The translations under genes were made by a program, and so were the position numbers. From positions 103,870 to 167,869 of the forward strand of contig NZ_RZNA01000047.1 in assembly GCF_003992595.1 (NCBI RefSeq): a stretch of 64,000 nt of DNA, read 5' to 3'. The DNA is from Flagellimonas oceanensis (GTDB lineage Bacteria; Bacteroidota; Bacteroidia; Flavobacteriales; Flavobacteriaceae). Below the pieces are notes generated by a model. That model did no database searches, was not told where the DNA came from, and worked only from the letters and a program-made list of their open reading frames with translations. This document shows, one piece after another, positions 53,805 through 62,892 of the stretch (its first letter is position 1; each line of letters opens with the position of its first letter).

Positions 53805-56393
53805 CTAGAAAGGATAATTGATACCGATGTTGAAGACGGCTTGTTTGAAGTTATATCCGTCGAACCAACGATCAGACCAATCTTTGGCGGGATTATAGGC
53901 CTTGAACCCTACGTCCAGTCTGAAAACAAAATAGGTGAAATCGTAACGAAGGCCCAATCCGGTTCCCAGTGCTATGTCGCCCAATGAGGAGAACCCGCTG
54001 AAAATGGCATCCGGGTTCGTCTCGTTGTCGAAGACGTTCCAAATGTTGCCAGCGTCGGCGAATAAAGCCCCTTTTACATCCCCCGCGATAGGGAAACGAT
54101 ACTCTAGATTGAGGGCGAGTTTTAGGTTGGCCTCGTTAAAATCGTTGATGTTGTCCGTGCTTCCCGGCCCCAGTTCGTAGGCGTTCCATGCTCGGTTATC
54201 GTTGGAGCCACCGGCAAAGTAACTGCGAACAAAAGGTACGTTGTCCGAGTTGCCGTAGGGAATGGCCAGCCCGGAAAAACTCCTGAAAGCGATTACCTGT
54301 CCACCGCCAATGCTCCAGTGACGGATGTAGTCGAACTCTGTTTTCACATATTGAGAATAGGGAACGCTGAACACTAGATTTTGCCCGTTGGTATTTTTGT
54401 TGAAGGGAATCACGTTGGTCAGTAGGGAGAGCATGCCTCCGGCGCTTTCCAATTTTATGCGGTATTGGTAGAAATCAAGATCGTTTATCCCTGACTTGCT
54501 GTTTTTGGTATGGGTGAAATTGGTGGCGAAAATCAGGTTGTTCTCCGTTAACCTGATACGTCTTTCCTCAATACTGTTCACCAATTCTCTATCCTCTGGG
54601 CTCACGGGGATTGAATCATTCAAAACATAACGCACGAAATTGTTTGCTCCCGTGGGAATACTTAACCTTGGGTCTTCCCCTTCCTCTTGAATGGGCTCAA
54701 AATAGGGGGAATAGTTGGGGTCGTCCTGAAAATCATCTGCAATGTCATCCAAATTGGAAAAGGTGTTTCGGTAGACATTGTAGAAATTATTGGTGTTTAC
54801 ATTGCGGACAAATTCCACGTTCAACAGTTCAATATTGTTTTTGAGTCGTGCGTTTGGGGACCAATTATAGGATAAAATGGAGTTCAGTGACTGTTTGTCC
54901 AATCCAATGTTCCGCTGGAAGTTGGTACCTACGGACAGCCTGCTTTGGGGCAACATATAGTATGGTATGATGCCTTCCGTGCCAAAGGGAAGCCAAATGC
55001 GTGGAAAGGTAATGTTGATGTCCCCGCCGAGTTCGGAGGTAAAGGTTTCGTTGGACAGTGAGGCATCGTTCAACAATCCAATGGATCCCCTGGCCGAAAC
55101 ATTCAAGGTTTCAGCTCCCCCAAAAACATTACGTGTGATAACCGAGGCACTAAAGGCAGTACCTACTTGCTGGATGTTGGAGTGGGTAACATCAAAATTC
55201 AGGTTCAGCGAATATTTGGGCTTCGCAGCCAAATAAATATTTGTCTCCAGTTTTGTTTGTGTGGAATCGGGCACAAAATCAATGTTGGGGTATTTAAAGG
55301 TATTGAGATTGGTGATTTGCCTATAGGTTCGAATCCTGTCCAGATCACGGTATATGCTGTCCTTTTCAAAGAAAATGGCATCGGTAAGTGCTTTGGGCCT
55401 ATACCTGAGTTTGCCACTGTAGTATATATTGTAGTTTTCATGCTGCACGCTTTTCAAAGTGTCCATGGCTCCATTGATGTCATAATCCGCATAAATATTG
55501 ATTTGCTTATGACGGGCCACTTTGTAGGGCATGTTGGTATCCGTGCTATCGTTTGTGCTTCGGAATTTTTTAATGTTCAATTGCACATCCATCAATTGAT
55601 CGTCCGATGCCATGGTTGTGTCCCTGAGAATGGTATAGTTGATGGAGCTTTCCTGAAAATTATAAACCCCTGAGTTTCTGAATAGGTTCGTCAAGCGCTC
55701 CCGCTCCATGGTGAATTTTTCCAAGTCAAATTGTTCGCCTTGGTTTACAAAGCTTTGCCTTTTGGCTTGGTCGTAAATGGAGTCCAACTCTGGTGATGTG
55801 ATGTTCTTTTGGATGGTATCCACGATGTAGGGCGAGTTTAGGGTAATGTTGTACTCGATCTGGGCCCTTTTCTTTCTTTTGCCGTTCACAATTTCATATG
55901 CTCCGGTATTGTTGAAGTATCCTTTGGTATTGTAATAGGATTTTAGTTTGCTCAGGGATTTGTTGGTTTCCGAGGTGTCGATGATTACGGGAGGTTCCCC
56001 AATTCTTTTCAAAAAATCACTGTACCCCTTTACCAGGAACGATTCGCGAAGTCTATTGACCTGTTTTTCCGAAAGCAGCTTGTCAAGGCGTTTTTCCCTT
56101 TTTTCCTTTCGATGGAGCCAATCCTGAAAGGATGAATCGGGATTTTCCTTGGCAAGATTATAAAGATTAAGTTTAAGGGGGTAGCCCAGCACACTGCTGT
56201 TCGGCTTTTGGCTGATAAGGCCCTTGATTTCGCTATCGGTAACTTTTTCGTCATCGATCAAAATGGTGTTTTTGGTGAGCAATAACTCATCCTCCCCAAC
56301 CTTTTTTAAGGTATTGCAACCCAAAATGCTTAGCAAAAGCAACAATAACCCTATTTTTGCCCAGTTGCATGTTACACCAAAAGAACCATTCAT
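53805..56393 (-). CDS. BamA/TamA-family outer membrane lipoprotein (TamL-like)
   Basis: 862 aa from Met 56393 (MNGSFGVTCNWAKIGLLLLL, then SILGC), a lipoprotein signal with lipobox Cys. Periplasmic POTRA-like repeats occupy about residues 30-400. They are followed by a C-terminal 16-strand Omp85 barrel (~430-862) with the typical GGSNDNRAWNAYELGPG, LALNLEYRFPIAGDVKGALFADAGNIW and final VFNIGINYPF. Lipid-anchored TamA homologues are known in Bacteroidota as TamL, working with TamB in outer membrane biogenesis. tamB is not adjacent here. The longer start at 56435 would overlap the divergent trmH-like gene. Confidence 0.9.
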   Translation of the reverse strand: MNGSFGVTCNWAKIGLLLLLLSILGCNTLKKVGEDELLLTKNTILIDDEKVTDSEIKGLISQKPNSSVLGYPLKLNLYNLAKENPDSSFQDWLHRKEKREKRLDKLLSEKQVNRLRESFLVKGYSDFLKRIGEPPVIIDTSETNKSLSKLKSYYNTKGYFNNTGAYEIVNGKRKKRAQIEYNITLNSPYIVDTIQKNITSPELDSIYDQAKRQSFVNQGEQFDLEKFTMERERLTNLFRNSGVYNFQESSINYTILRDTTMASDDQLMDVQLNIKKFRSTNDSTDTNMPYKVARHKQINIYADYDINGAMDTLKSVQHENYNIYYSGKLRYRPKALTDAIFFEKDSIYRDLDRIRTYRQITNLNTFKYPNIDFVPDSTQTKLETNIYLAAKPKYSLNLNFDVTHSNIQQVGTAFSASVITRNVFGGAETLNVSARGSIGLLNDASLSNETFTSELGGDINITFPRIWLPFGTEGIIPYYMLPQSRLSVGTNFQRNIGLDKQSLNSILSYNWSPNARLKNNIELLNVEFVRNVNTNNFYNVYRNTFSNLDDIADDFQDDPNYSPYFEPIQEEGEDPRLSIPTGANNFVRYVLNDSIPVSPEDRELVNSIEERRIRLTENNLIFATNFTHTKNSKSGINDLDFYQYRIKLESAGGMLSLLTNVIPFNKNTNGQNLVFSVPYSQYVKTEFDYIRHWSIGGGQVIAFRSFSGLAIPYGNSDNVPFVRSYFAGGSNDNRAWNAYELGPGSTDNINDFNEANLKLALNLEYRFPIAGDVKGALFADAGNIWNVFDNETNPDAIFSGFSSLGDIALGTGLGLRYDFTYFVFRLDVGFKAYNPAKDWSDRWFDGYNFKQAVFNIGINYPF

Positions 56394-56399
56394 AGAAGC

Positions 56400-56407
56400 C
56401 AAAAATA
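56400..56407 (-). promoter_or_regulatory. -7 element TATTTTTG for the TamL-like gene
   Basis: Exact TAnnTTTG on the minus strand, 6 bp before ATG 56393 and within the 24-bp gap to the divergent methyltransferase gene. It implies a very short or absent leader. Confidence 0.5.
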
Positions 56408-56417
56408 CACGATTTAG

Positions 56418-57137
56418 ATGGTTACAAAAAACCAAATTAAACTAGTTGTTAGCCTAAAGCAAAAAAAGTACCGATCTCAACACGGACTCTTTGTGGTCGA
56501 GGGGGAGAAGGTGGTAAATGAATTGTTGGGAGCTGGAATGAAGCCCTTTAAGGTTTTTGTTGATGACATTGGCCTTGTCGGGAGCAGCAAAGAAGTTGAG
56601 GTCGTATCCGAAAAGGATATGAAGCAAATGAGTAATTTGAAAAAGCCCAATGGCGTATTGGGAGTTTTTCATATGGTCCAACCCAAGGAGGGCATAGCTA
56701 ATGATTGGATTGTGGCTTTGGACGCCGTTAGGGATCCGGGTAATTTGGGAACCATCATTCGACTTTGTGATTGGTTTGGAATAAAACAACTTGTGTGCTC
56801 AGCTGATACTGTGGATTGTTATAATCCAAAAGTACTTCAGGCCACTATGGGGTCCATAGCGAGAGTGAACATCTCATATTTGGACCTAGCGGTTTTTTTG
56901 GGCCGTACAAAGCTTCCCGTCTATGGAGCGTATATGGATGGTAAGCCGATTTATGAAGCTGATTTGGGAGGAAAAGGAATTTTGGTGATGGGCAACGAGG
57001 CCAATGGGATTTCCGACCGGGTCGAAAAATTTATCTCTGAAAGGATTTCTATTCCGCAATATGGATCAGTTACTACGGAAAGTCTCAATGTGGCCACAGC
57101 GACCGCGATCCTATTGAACGAGATTCGAAGGGGTTAG
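56418..57137 (+). CDS. TrmH/SpoU family RNA 2'-O-methyltransferase
   Basis: 239 aa with the SPOUT knot. Motif 1 is LDAVRDPGNLGTIIRLCDWFGIKQLV near residue 100, motif 2 VMGNEANGISDRVEKFIS near 192, motif 3 SLNVATATAILLNEI at the C-terminus. An N-terminal substrate-binding domain (KKYRSQHGLFVVEGEKVVNELL) suits rRNA-type members such as RlmB. Methylates ribose of rRNA or tRNA; the exact site is unknown. Divergent from the TamL-like gene with 24 bp between them; the stop is 1 bp from the converging porT stop. Confidence 0.94.
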   Translation: MVTKNQIKLVVSLKQKKYRSQHGLFVVEGEKVVNELLGAGMKPFKVFVDDIGLVGSSKEVEVVSEKDMKQMSNLKKPNGVLGVFHMVQPKEGIANDWIVALDAVRDPGNLGTIIRLCDWFGIKQLVCSADTVDCYNPKVLQATMGSIARVNISYLDLAVFLGRTKLPVYGAYMDGKPIYEADLGGKGILVMGNEANGISDRVEKFISERISIPQYGSVTTESLNVATATAILLNEIRRG

Positions 57138-57138
57138 T

Positions 57139-57837
57139 TTACTCAAAAGTGAAGTTGATGAAGATGCCCCGTGTACGCATGGCGGCAATGTTTCCGGTCC
57201 AAGGGCTGTTTGGGTCCGCATCGGGAACGAGTTCATCGGTAAGGGCAAATACCCCTCTTATGGACGGGGTGAACTTGAAATATTCGGTATAAAAATCAAT
57301 CCCAAAACCAAGCTCGTAGCCATAAACATTCTGCTTCATCCTAAATTGTCCGCTACTATTGTCGTCCAAGCTATCTTCGTTGCTTCCCAAATTGATGGAA
57401 GTGTAAACTCCGCCGATAATGAAAGGCTTCCAGTTTCCTATTCTTCGGGTACTGGCCTTGATCAGTAATGGAAACCGGATATAGGTGGAACGAACTTCGC
57501 GCAACGCATCAACCTGTTCGGTAAACCCGGGAAAACCCAAAGTCCTGGAAGTGTAGAGCAGCCCTGGTTCAAAACGGGCATCCAAAAACTCGTTGATGCG
57601 GAGTTCGCCGATCAGACCTACATTGAAACCAAAGCTTTTGTCCACCAAAATGTCCTTGCCAATATCATCTTTATATTCAAACTGAAAGTCGTATTGGTTG
57701 AAACCGAGATAATAGCCCCAGTTCAAAAACTTCTTATCCTCGCTCTGAAGATTTAGAATGGGGTCGCTACCAAACTGGGCGTTTGCTAGGTTGTTCGACA
57801 ATACAATCAGTCCCAAAAGAAAAAGGAGATTTTTCAT
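57139..57837 (-). CDS. porT: PorT-like outer membrane beta-barrel protein (type IX secretion)
   Basis: 232 aa from Met 57837 (MKNLLFLLGLIVLSNNLANAQ signal peptide). A start 21 bp upstream would lie inside ubiE and add residues before the signal. An eight-strand barrel is suggested by repeated aromatic strands (YYLGFNQYDFQFEYKDD, ARFEPGLLYTSRTLGF, YIRFPLLIKAS, YGYELGFGIDFYTEYFKFTPSIRG) ending INFTFE. PorT is needed for type IX secretion and sits next to ubiE in many flavobacteria, which supports the call; generic outer membrane beta-barrel proteins look similar. Confidence 0.85.
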   Translation of the reverse strand: MKNLLFLLGLIVLSNNLANAQFGSDPILNLQSEDKKFLNWGYYLGFNQYDFQFEYKDDIGKDILVDKSFGFNVGLIGELRINEFLDARFEPGLLYTSRTLGFPGFTEQVDALREVRSTYIRFPLLIKASTRRIGNWKPFIIGGVYTSINLGSNEDSLDDNSSGQFRMKQNVYGYELGFGIDFYTEYFKFTPSIRGVFALTDELVPDADPNSPWTGNIAAMRTRGIFINFTFE

Positions 57838-57841
57838 TAAT

Positions 57842-58570
57842 CTATTTTGAAGCGACATAAATGGATGCTACACCCATGGTCTGCGGTTTGTTCTCTACAC
57901 CTATAAACCCAATTTTCTTCAAAATATTGTTGAAAGCCTCTCCGTGGGGGAAAACCGAGGCGGATTCACTCAAATAATTGTAAGCGGACTTGTCCTTGGA
58001 AAAAACTTTGCCAATAGTGGGCAAAATATACCTGGTGTAGAGTTTGTACCCTTGCTTAAAAGGTGTTTTGGTAGGGACCGAAGTTTCCAAAACCACAAAA
58101 TGCCCCGCTGGTTTCAGCACTCTGTAAATTTCCTCGAGTCCTTTTTCCAGGTTTTCAAAGTTCCGTACGCCGAACGCCACGGTAATGGCATCAAATGAAT
58201 TGTCCTCAAAAGGGAGGTTTTCACTATCGCCCAGCACCATTTCAATGGTGTCTTGTAGGCTTTTGCTGGAAACCTTGGCCTTGCCGACCTCCAGCATGCC
58301 TGGGGAAAGGTCCAGGCCCACTATTTTCTCCGCACCTGTCTTTGTCATGGCAATGGCAAGGTCGCCTGTGCCCGTAGCTATATCCAAAATGGAATCAGGG
58401 GATTTGTCCTTTAAAAAGGCCACTATTTTTTTGCGCCATTTTACATCCGTTCCCAAGGAAATTACCCGGTTAAGACCATCGTAATTGCCAGAAATGTTAT
58501 CGAACATCTGTTTTACCTGCTCTTTTTTGCCAAGCTCGGACTCTTTGTAGGGCGTTACCTTTTTTGACAT
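57842..58570 (-). CDS. ubiE: demethylmenaquinone methyltransferase (UbiE/MenG)
   Basis: 242-aa SAM methyltransferase for the last step of menaquinone synthesis; flavobacteria use menaquinone only. Motifs: [27 protein letters not shown] near residue 25, SAM loop [16 protein letters not shown] near 65, and [36 protein letters not shown] near 125. ATG 58570 ([11 protein letters not shown]) matches the family; an in-frame codon at 58597 lies upstream of an exact -7 element and is rejected. Probably co-transcribed with porT, 4 bp downstream. Confidence 0.96.
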   Translation of the reverse strand: MSKKVTPYKESELGKKEQVKQMFDNISGNYDGLNRVISLGTDVKWRKKIVAFLKDKSPDSILDIATGTGDLAIAMTKTGAEKIVGLDLSPGMLEVGKAKVSSKSLQDTIEMVLGDSENLPFEDNSFDAITVAFGVRNFENLEKGLEEIYRVLKPAGHFVVLETSVPTKTPFKQGYKLYTRYILPTIGKVFSKDKSAYNYLSESASVFPHGEAFNNILKKIGFIGVENKPQTMGVASIYVASK

Positions 58571-58586
58571 TGCTTCAATTTGCTGG

Positions 58587-58594
58587 CAAATATA
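58587..58594 (-). promoter_or_regulatory. -7 element TATATTTG for ubiE-porT
   Basis: Exact TAnnTTTG on the minus strand, 16 bp before ATG 58570, with a TTTG 23 bp upstream of it (58618-58621 on the plus strand as CAAA). Confidence 0.6.
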
Positions 58595-58631
58595 CAACTT
58601 AGCTAAAGGGATGCAGACAAAAATATTTGTG

Positions 58632-58639
58632 TAATTTTG
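58632..58639 (+). promoter_or_regulatory. -7 element TAATTTTG for trkA-trkH
   Basis: Exact TAnnTTTG. It leaves a leader of about 120 nt before the trkA ATG; nothing recognisable such as a riboswitch was seen in the leader. Confidence 0.45.
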
Positions 58640-58764
58640 CCCTCCAAAGGGATTTATTTTCCGTATTTGGTTAAAAGTATGGAGTTTAAGTATAGCGTAC
58701 CATTCTTAGCATCATTTGCAGCGTGCAAATGGGGTTTATTTAAGAACACATCCTATTCTAATCA

Positions 58765-60114
58765 ATGAGAATCATTATTGCAGGTGCTGGTGAAGTGGGG
58801 TTCCACTTGGCGAAATTGTTGTCCTACGAGGCTCAGGATATTACTTTGATCGATACCGATAAGGAAAGACTTTCCTATGCGGATAACCATTTGGATATTC
58901 GGGTGCTTCGGGGGGATGCCACATCCATTCAGGTATTGCAGGATGCGCAGGTGGACGATTCCGATCTCGTAATCGGGGTCACTGCTTCGGAAACCACAAA
59001 TTTGACCCTTTGTGTTCTTGCCAAGCAATTGGGCTGTAAACGTACCATGGCCCGAATCTCCAATACGGAGTTCATGGACAACCGGAAACTCATCAAATTC
59101 GACCAATTGGGTATAGATGAATTGATTTCCCCAGAGCGACTCGCAGCCATGGAAATCCAGTTGATGCTCAATCAGTCCGCTTTTAACGATACCTATCAAT
59201 TTGAAGAAGGATTGTTGACCATGTTCGGGGTAATACTGCCCAAGACAGCCCCTTTTGTAGGTAAAATGGTCAAGGAAGCCGCAAGAATATTCCCAGAACT
59301 CAATTTCATGCCCATTGCCCTTCAGCGAACGGGAACTCAGTTTACTTTGATCCCAAGAGGGGATACCGTTTTCAAAGAAGGCGACCAAGTGTACTTCATC
59401 ACTTCCGATAAGGGGGTTGAGGAATTGTACAAGCTTTCGGGGATGCAAAAGCAGGATATCAAAAATGTGATGATCCTTGGGGGAAGTAAGGTTGGCTATA
59501 AAACAGCGCGAGACCTTTGCAACAAAAAGTTCAATGTGAAATTGATCGAGAAGAACAAGGAAAAAGCATTCGATATAGCAGATGAACTGCCCCATGCCCT
59601 TGTCATCAATGGAGATGGAAGAAATGTGGAGCTGTTGGAGGAAGAAAATTTGGAATCCATGGATGCTTTTATCGCGGTTACGGGCAATTCAGAGACCAAT
59701 ATCATGTCCTGTTTGGTGGCCAAGAACAAGAAGATCAAAAAAACCATTGCCTTGGTGGAAAACATGGACTATTTCCAATTGTCCCATTCCATAGGTGTGG
59801 ATACCCTCATCAATAAAAAACTCCTTGCGGCCAATAGTATCTTTAGGTATATCCGAAAGGGAGAAGTGCTTGCCCTGACCCGTTTGAACAATTTGAACGC
59901 TGAGATTTTGGAGTTTGAGGTAAAGGCATCGTCCCTTGTGAATGGAGAAATCATCAGGGAGTTGAATTTTCCACGCGAAGCAAGTATCGGTGGGGTTATC
60001 AGGAATGGGGAAGGAATCATTGCCTTGGGTGATTTTAGGATTGCCGAAGGGGATAAGGTAGTGGTCTGCTGCTTGCCAAAGGCCATACCGCGGATCGAAA
60101 AGCTGTTCCTCTAA
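58765..60114 (+). CDS. trkA: Trk potassium uptake system, NAD-binding component TrkA
   Basis: 449-aa cytoplasmic regulator of the Trk channel. Two halves, each a Rossmann RCK-N domain followed by RCK-C: IIIAGAGEVGFHLAKLLSYEAQDITLIDTD at the start and NVMILGGSKVGYKTARDLCNKKFNVKLIEKN near residue 235. RCK-C segments include GVILPKTAPFVGKMVKEAARIFPELN and SSLVNGEIIRELNFPREASIGGVIRNGEGI. It binds NAD(H) and gates TrkH. Overlaps the trkH start by one base. Confidence 0.97.
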   Translation: MRIIIAGAGEVGFHLAKLLSYEAQDITLIDTDKERLSYADNHLDIRVLRGDATSIQVLQDAQVDDSDLVIGVTASETTNLTLCVLAKQLGCKRTMARISNTEFMDNRKLIKFDQLGIDELISPERLAAMEIQLMLNQSAFNDTYQFEEGLLTMFGVILPKTAPFVGKMVKEAARIFPELNFMPIALQRTGTQFTLIPRGDTVFKEGDQVYFITSDKGVEELYKLSGMQKQDIKNVMILGGSKVGYKTARDLCNKKFNVKLIEKNKEKAFDIADELPHALVINGDGRNVELLEEENLESMDAFIAVTGNSETNIMSCLVAKNKKIKKTIALVENMDYFQLSHSIGVDTLINKKLLAANSIFRYIRKGEVLALTRLNNLNAEILEFEVKASSLVNGEIIRELNFPREASIGGVIRNGEGIIALGDFRIAEGDKVVVCCLPKAIPRIEKLFL

Positions 60115-61604
60115 TGAAGCTCAATACACGAATCATTATCCACATTATGGGGCTCCTGTTGCTTTGCAACGGCTCCTTCATGCTATTGGCTGCACTGGCC
60201 AGTGGCATTTATAAGGACGGTGTTACCATGGATATCATGTTGGCGGCCATTGTGACCATGCTTTTTGGGATGATGGCCATGTTCTACACACGTGGACATA
60301 AGAAGGAGGTTAAAAGGAAAGAAGGATATATTGTTGTGACCTTTGGTTGGATTGTGATGTCCATATCAGGAATGTTGCCCTATCTTTTTTCCGGTTCCAT
60401 ACCCTCTATTACCGATGCTTTTTTTGAAACAATGTCGGGATATACCACAACTGGAGCCTCCATTTTGGATGATATTGAAGCATTGCCCGAAGGAGTTCTG
60501 CTCTGGCGTAGCCTTACACACTGGATTGGTGGAATGGGGATCATCGTGTTGGCCATTGCCATTTTACCTCTTTTAGGGATAGGGGGGATGCAGTTGTTCG
60601 CGGCCGAGGCACCCGGCCCGGGAGGGGATAAGCTCCACCCAAGGATCACGGATACCGCCAAAAGGTTATGGCTTATCTATTTTGGGTACACCGTGTTGGA
60701 AACTCTATTGTTGAAATTGGCGGGCATGTCATTTTTTGATGCCATCAATCATGCGTTGGCGACCATGTCTACTGGGGGCTTCTCCACTAAAAACGCCAGT
60801 TTGGCCTTTTGGAACGACCAGCCACTAATACAATATATTGTAGCGCTCTTCATGTTTTTGGCGGGGAGTAATTTCGTGCTCAGTTATTTTGCCCTGACAG
60901 GACGAGTAAAACGTGTTTTTAAGGATGAAGAGTTTAAATATTACTTCGGATTTATAGTGGTTTTTACCATTATTGCTGCACTGGGGGTTTATTTTAGGGC
61001 AGATGTTCCTGTTTCGGATTTTCATCCCATGGTTTTTGGGGAAGCCGAAAGTGCCTTTAGGCACACCTTGTTTCAGGTTATTGCCGTGATTACCACAACA
61101 GGATTTGTCTCAGCTGATTTTACTTCATGGACACCCTTTTTGACCGTGTTCTTTTTCGGTTTGATGTTCTTGGGAGGCTCGGCGGGTTCCACTGCGGGAG
61201 GAATTAAAGTGATGCGCCATTTATTGATTATTAAGAACGGTATCTTGGAGTTTAAACGAACCCTGCACCCCAATGCGGTGATTCCCGTTCGTTACAATCA
61301 AAAGACGGTAACGGAACACATTGTGTACAACGTTGTTGCTTTTTTCGTACTGTACATGTTGCTCTTTATCATTGGTTCTTTGGTTCTCGGATTTTTGGGC
61401 TTGGACTTTGTGTCCGCCGTTGGTGGTTCTGCCTCTTCACTGGGTAATGTGGGGCCGGCTTTGGGCAGTCTGAACCCTGTGAGCAATTACAATAGCCTTC
61501 CCGATGCCGGGAAGTGGTGGTGCAGTTTCTTGATGCTCTTGGGACGTTTGGAGCTGTTTACCGTACTTATCGTATTGACCCCGTACTTCTGGAAAAAGAC
61601 CTAA
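60114..61604 (+). CDS. trkH: Trk potassium uptake system, channel component TrkH
   Basis: 496-aa inner membrane channel with about ten hydrophobic helices and four P-loop repeats. Selectivity-type segments: ETMSGYTTTGASIL near residue 108, LATMSTGGFSTKNAS near 220, VIAVITTTGFVSADF near 325 and SASSLGNVGPALGSL near 440; KVMRHLLIIKNGILEFKRTLHPNAV is the conserved Arg/Lys helix linker. Takes up K+ with the TrkA regulator encoded upstream. Followed by a terminator. Confidence 0.97.
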   Translation: MKLNTRIIIHIMGLLLLCNGSFMLLAALASGIYKDGVTMDIMLAAIVTMLFGMMAMFYTRGHKKEVKRKEGYIVVTFGWIVMSISGMLPYLFSGSIPSITDAFFETMSGYTTTGASILDDIEALPEGVLLWRSLTHWIGGMGIIVLAIAILPLLGIGGMQLFAAEAPGPGGDKLHPRITDTAKRLWLIYFGYTVLETLLLKLAGMSFFDAINHALATMSTGGFSTKNASLAFWNDQPLIQYIVALFMFLAGSNFVLSYFALTGRVKRVFKDEEFKYYFGFIVVFTIIAALGVYFRADVPVSDFHPMVFGEAESAFRHTLFQVIAVITTTGFVSADFTSWTPFLTVFFFGLMFLGGSAGSTAGGIKVMRHLLIIKNGILEFKRTLHPNAVIPVRYNQKTVTEHIVYNVVAFFVLYMLLFIIGSLVLGFLGLDFVSAVGGSASSLGNVGPALGSLNPVSNYNSLPDAGKWWCSFLMLLGRLELFTVLIVLTPYFWKKT

Positions 61605-61607
61605 CAA

Positions 61608-61639
61608 AAAACCTCTCGAAGTGAACTCCAAGAGGTTTT
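61608..61639. terminator. bidirectional terminator between trkH and the aminotransferase gene
   Basis: AAAACCTCT (61608-61616) pairs with AGAGGTTTT (61631-61639) around a 14-base loop; the plus-strand tail is T-rich. A second hairpin, ATGCTGA with TCAGCAT (61654-61677), lies between it and the aminotransferase stop. Confidence 0.75.
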
Positions 61640-61691
61640 GATTTTATTGGATGATGCTGAATAATTTATTTCAGCATATTTTGTTTGAGGA

Positions 61692-62879
61692 TTAAAGAAC
61701 GTCCTTTATCCTCGAAATGGCTTCTTTCAATTCTTTTTCTGATGCCGCGTAGGATATACGGATGCAATTCGGGTTTCCAAATGCTTCGCCCGTAACCGTG
61801 GCCACATTGGCATGTTCCAATAAATACAATGAAAAATCGGAGGCATTGTTGATGGTAACCCCGTTCAATGTTTTGCCAAAGAATGCGGAAATATCTGGGA
61901 AAACGTAAAATGCACCTTCGGGCACATTGAGATTGAATCCTTCTAATTCTCCCAAAAGACCGAGAACAAGGTCTCTTCTTTCGTGGAATTTATCGATCAT
62001 GAACTGGATTTTGCTCACGGGAGCCTCCAATGCAGTGATAACGGCACGTTGTGCAATGGCATTGGCTCCACTGGTAACCTGTCCCTGCAATTTGGTACAT
62101 CCTTTCGCAATCCATTCCGGGGCACCAATGTAACCGATACGCCATCCGGTCATGGCAAAAGCTTTGGATACACCATTTACGGTAACGGTTCTATCGTACA
62201 TACCGTCAATGCCAGCAATGCTTGTGTGTCCGCCTTCGGTAAAATTGATATGCTCGTAGATTTCATCCGATACCACATAAATATCAGGATGTTTTTTGAG
62301 TACCTCTGCCAAGCCTTCCAACTCTTCCTTGCTGTATACGGAACCACTTGGGTTGCAAGGAGAGCTGAACCAGAGCATTTTGGTTTTCGGTGTGATGGCC
62401 GCTTCCAATTGTTCGGGCGTCATCTTAAAATCGGTATCGATTTGTGTAAGTACCTCTACAGGAACCCCTTCGGCCAATTTTACGATATCGCTGTAACTTA
62501 CCCAGTAAGGTGCTGGGAGGATTACCTCATCACCCGGGTTGAGTACCACCATGGCCACATTGAAGAGCGATTGTTTCGCTCCTGTGGAGACCACGATTTG
62601 GTTCAATCCGTAATCAAGGTCATTGTCTCTTTTGAACTTGTGGGAGATAGCGGTTTTTAACTCTCCGTATCCATCAACAGGTGTATAGCTGCTATAATTT
62701 TCGTCAATGGCCTGTTTGGCGGCCTCTTTGATAAAATCGGGAATGTTGAAATCGGGCTCCCCCAAGCTCAAACCGATAATATCCTTTCCTTCATTTCGTA
62801 ATTCCCGTGCTTTGGCGGCCATGGCCAAAGTTGCTGACGTGGACATGTTTGCAATCCTGTCAGATAAATGGTTGCTCAT
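61692..62879 (-). CDS. pyridoxal-phosphate aminotransferase, aspartate aminotransferase type (class I/II)
   Basis: 395 aa, fold-type I. The PLP Lys is in NGVSKAFAMTGWRIGYIGAP near residue 235. Other family marks are LSLGEPDFNIPDFIKEAA near residue 38, WFSSPCNPSGSVYSKEEL near 170, and SDEIYEHINF near 205, whose Asp and Tyr contact PLP. The final EAFGNPNCIRISYAASEKELKEA includes the Arg that binds the substrate carboxylate. Interconverts aspartate and glutamate with their oxo acids; prephenate or aromatic substrates are possible. 13 bp after the desaturase gene stop, so likely the same transcript. Confidence 0.94.
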   Translation of the reverse strand: MSNHLSDRIANMSTSATLAMAAKARELRNEGKDIIGLSLGEPDFNIPDFIKEAAKQAIDENYSSYTPVDGYGELKTAISHKFKRDNDLDYGLNQIVVSTGAKQSLFNVAMVVLNPGDEVILPAPYWVSYSDIVKLAEGVPVEVLTQIDTDFKMTPEQLEAAITPKTKMLWFSSPCNPSGSVYSKEELEGLAEVLKKHPDIYVVSDEIYEHINFTEGGHTSIAGIDGMYDRTVTVNGVSKAFAMTGWRIGYIGAPEWIAKGCTKLQGQVTSGANAIAQRAVITALEAPVSKIQFMIDKFHERRDLVLGLLGELEGFNLNVPEGAFYVFPDISAFFGKTLNGVTINNASDFSLYLLEHANVATVTGEAFGNPNCIRISYAASEKELKEAISRIKDVL

Positions 62880-62892
62880 TGATACTTCGTTT

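Noticed and set aside
58762..59595. 277-codon open frame on the minus strand
   Set aside because: It lies wholly inside trkA, whose motifs are clear on the other strand; codon pattern is a mirror of the real gene.
61983..62660. 225-codon open frame on the plus strand
   Set aside because: Antisense to the aminotransferase gene, which has its PLP motif on the minus strand.
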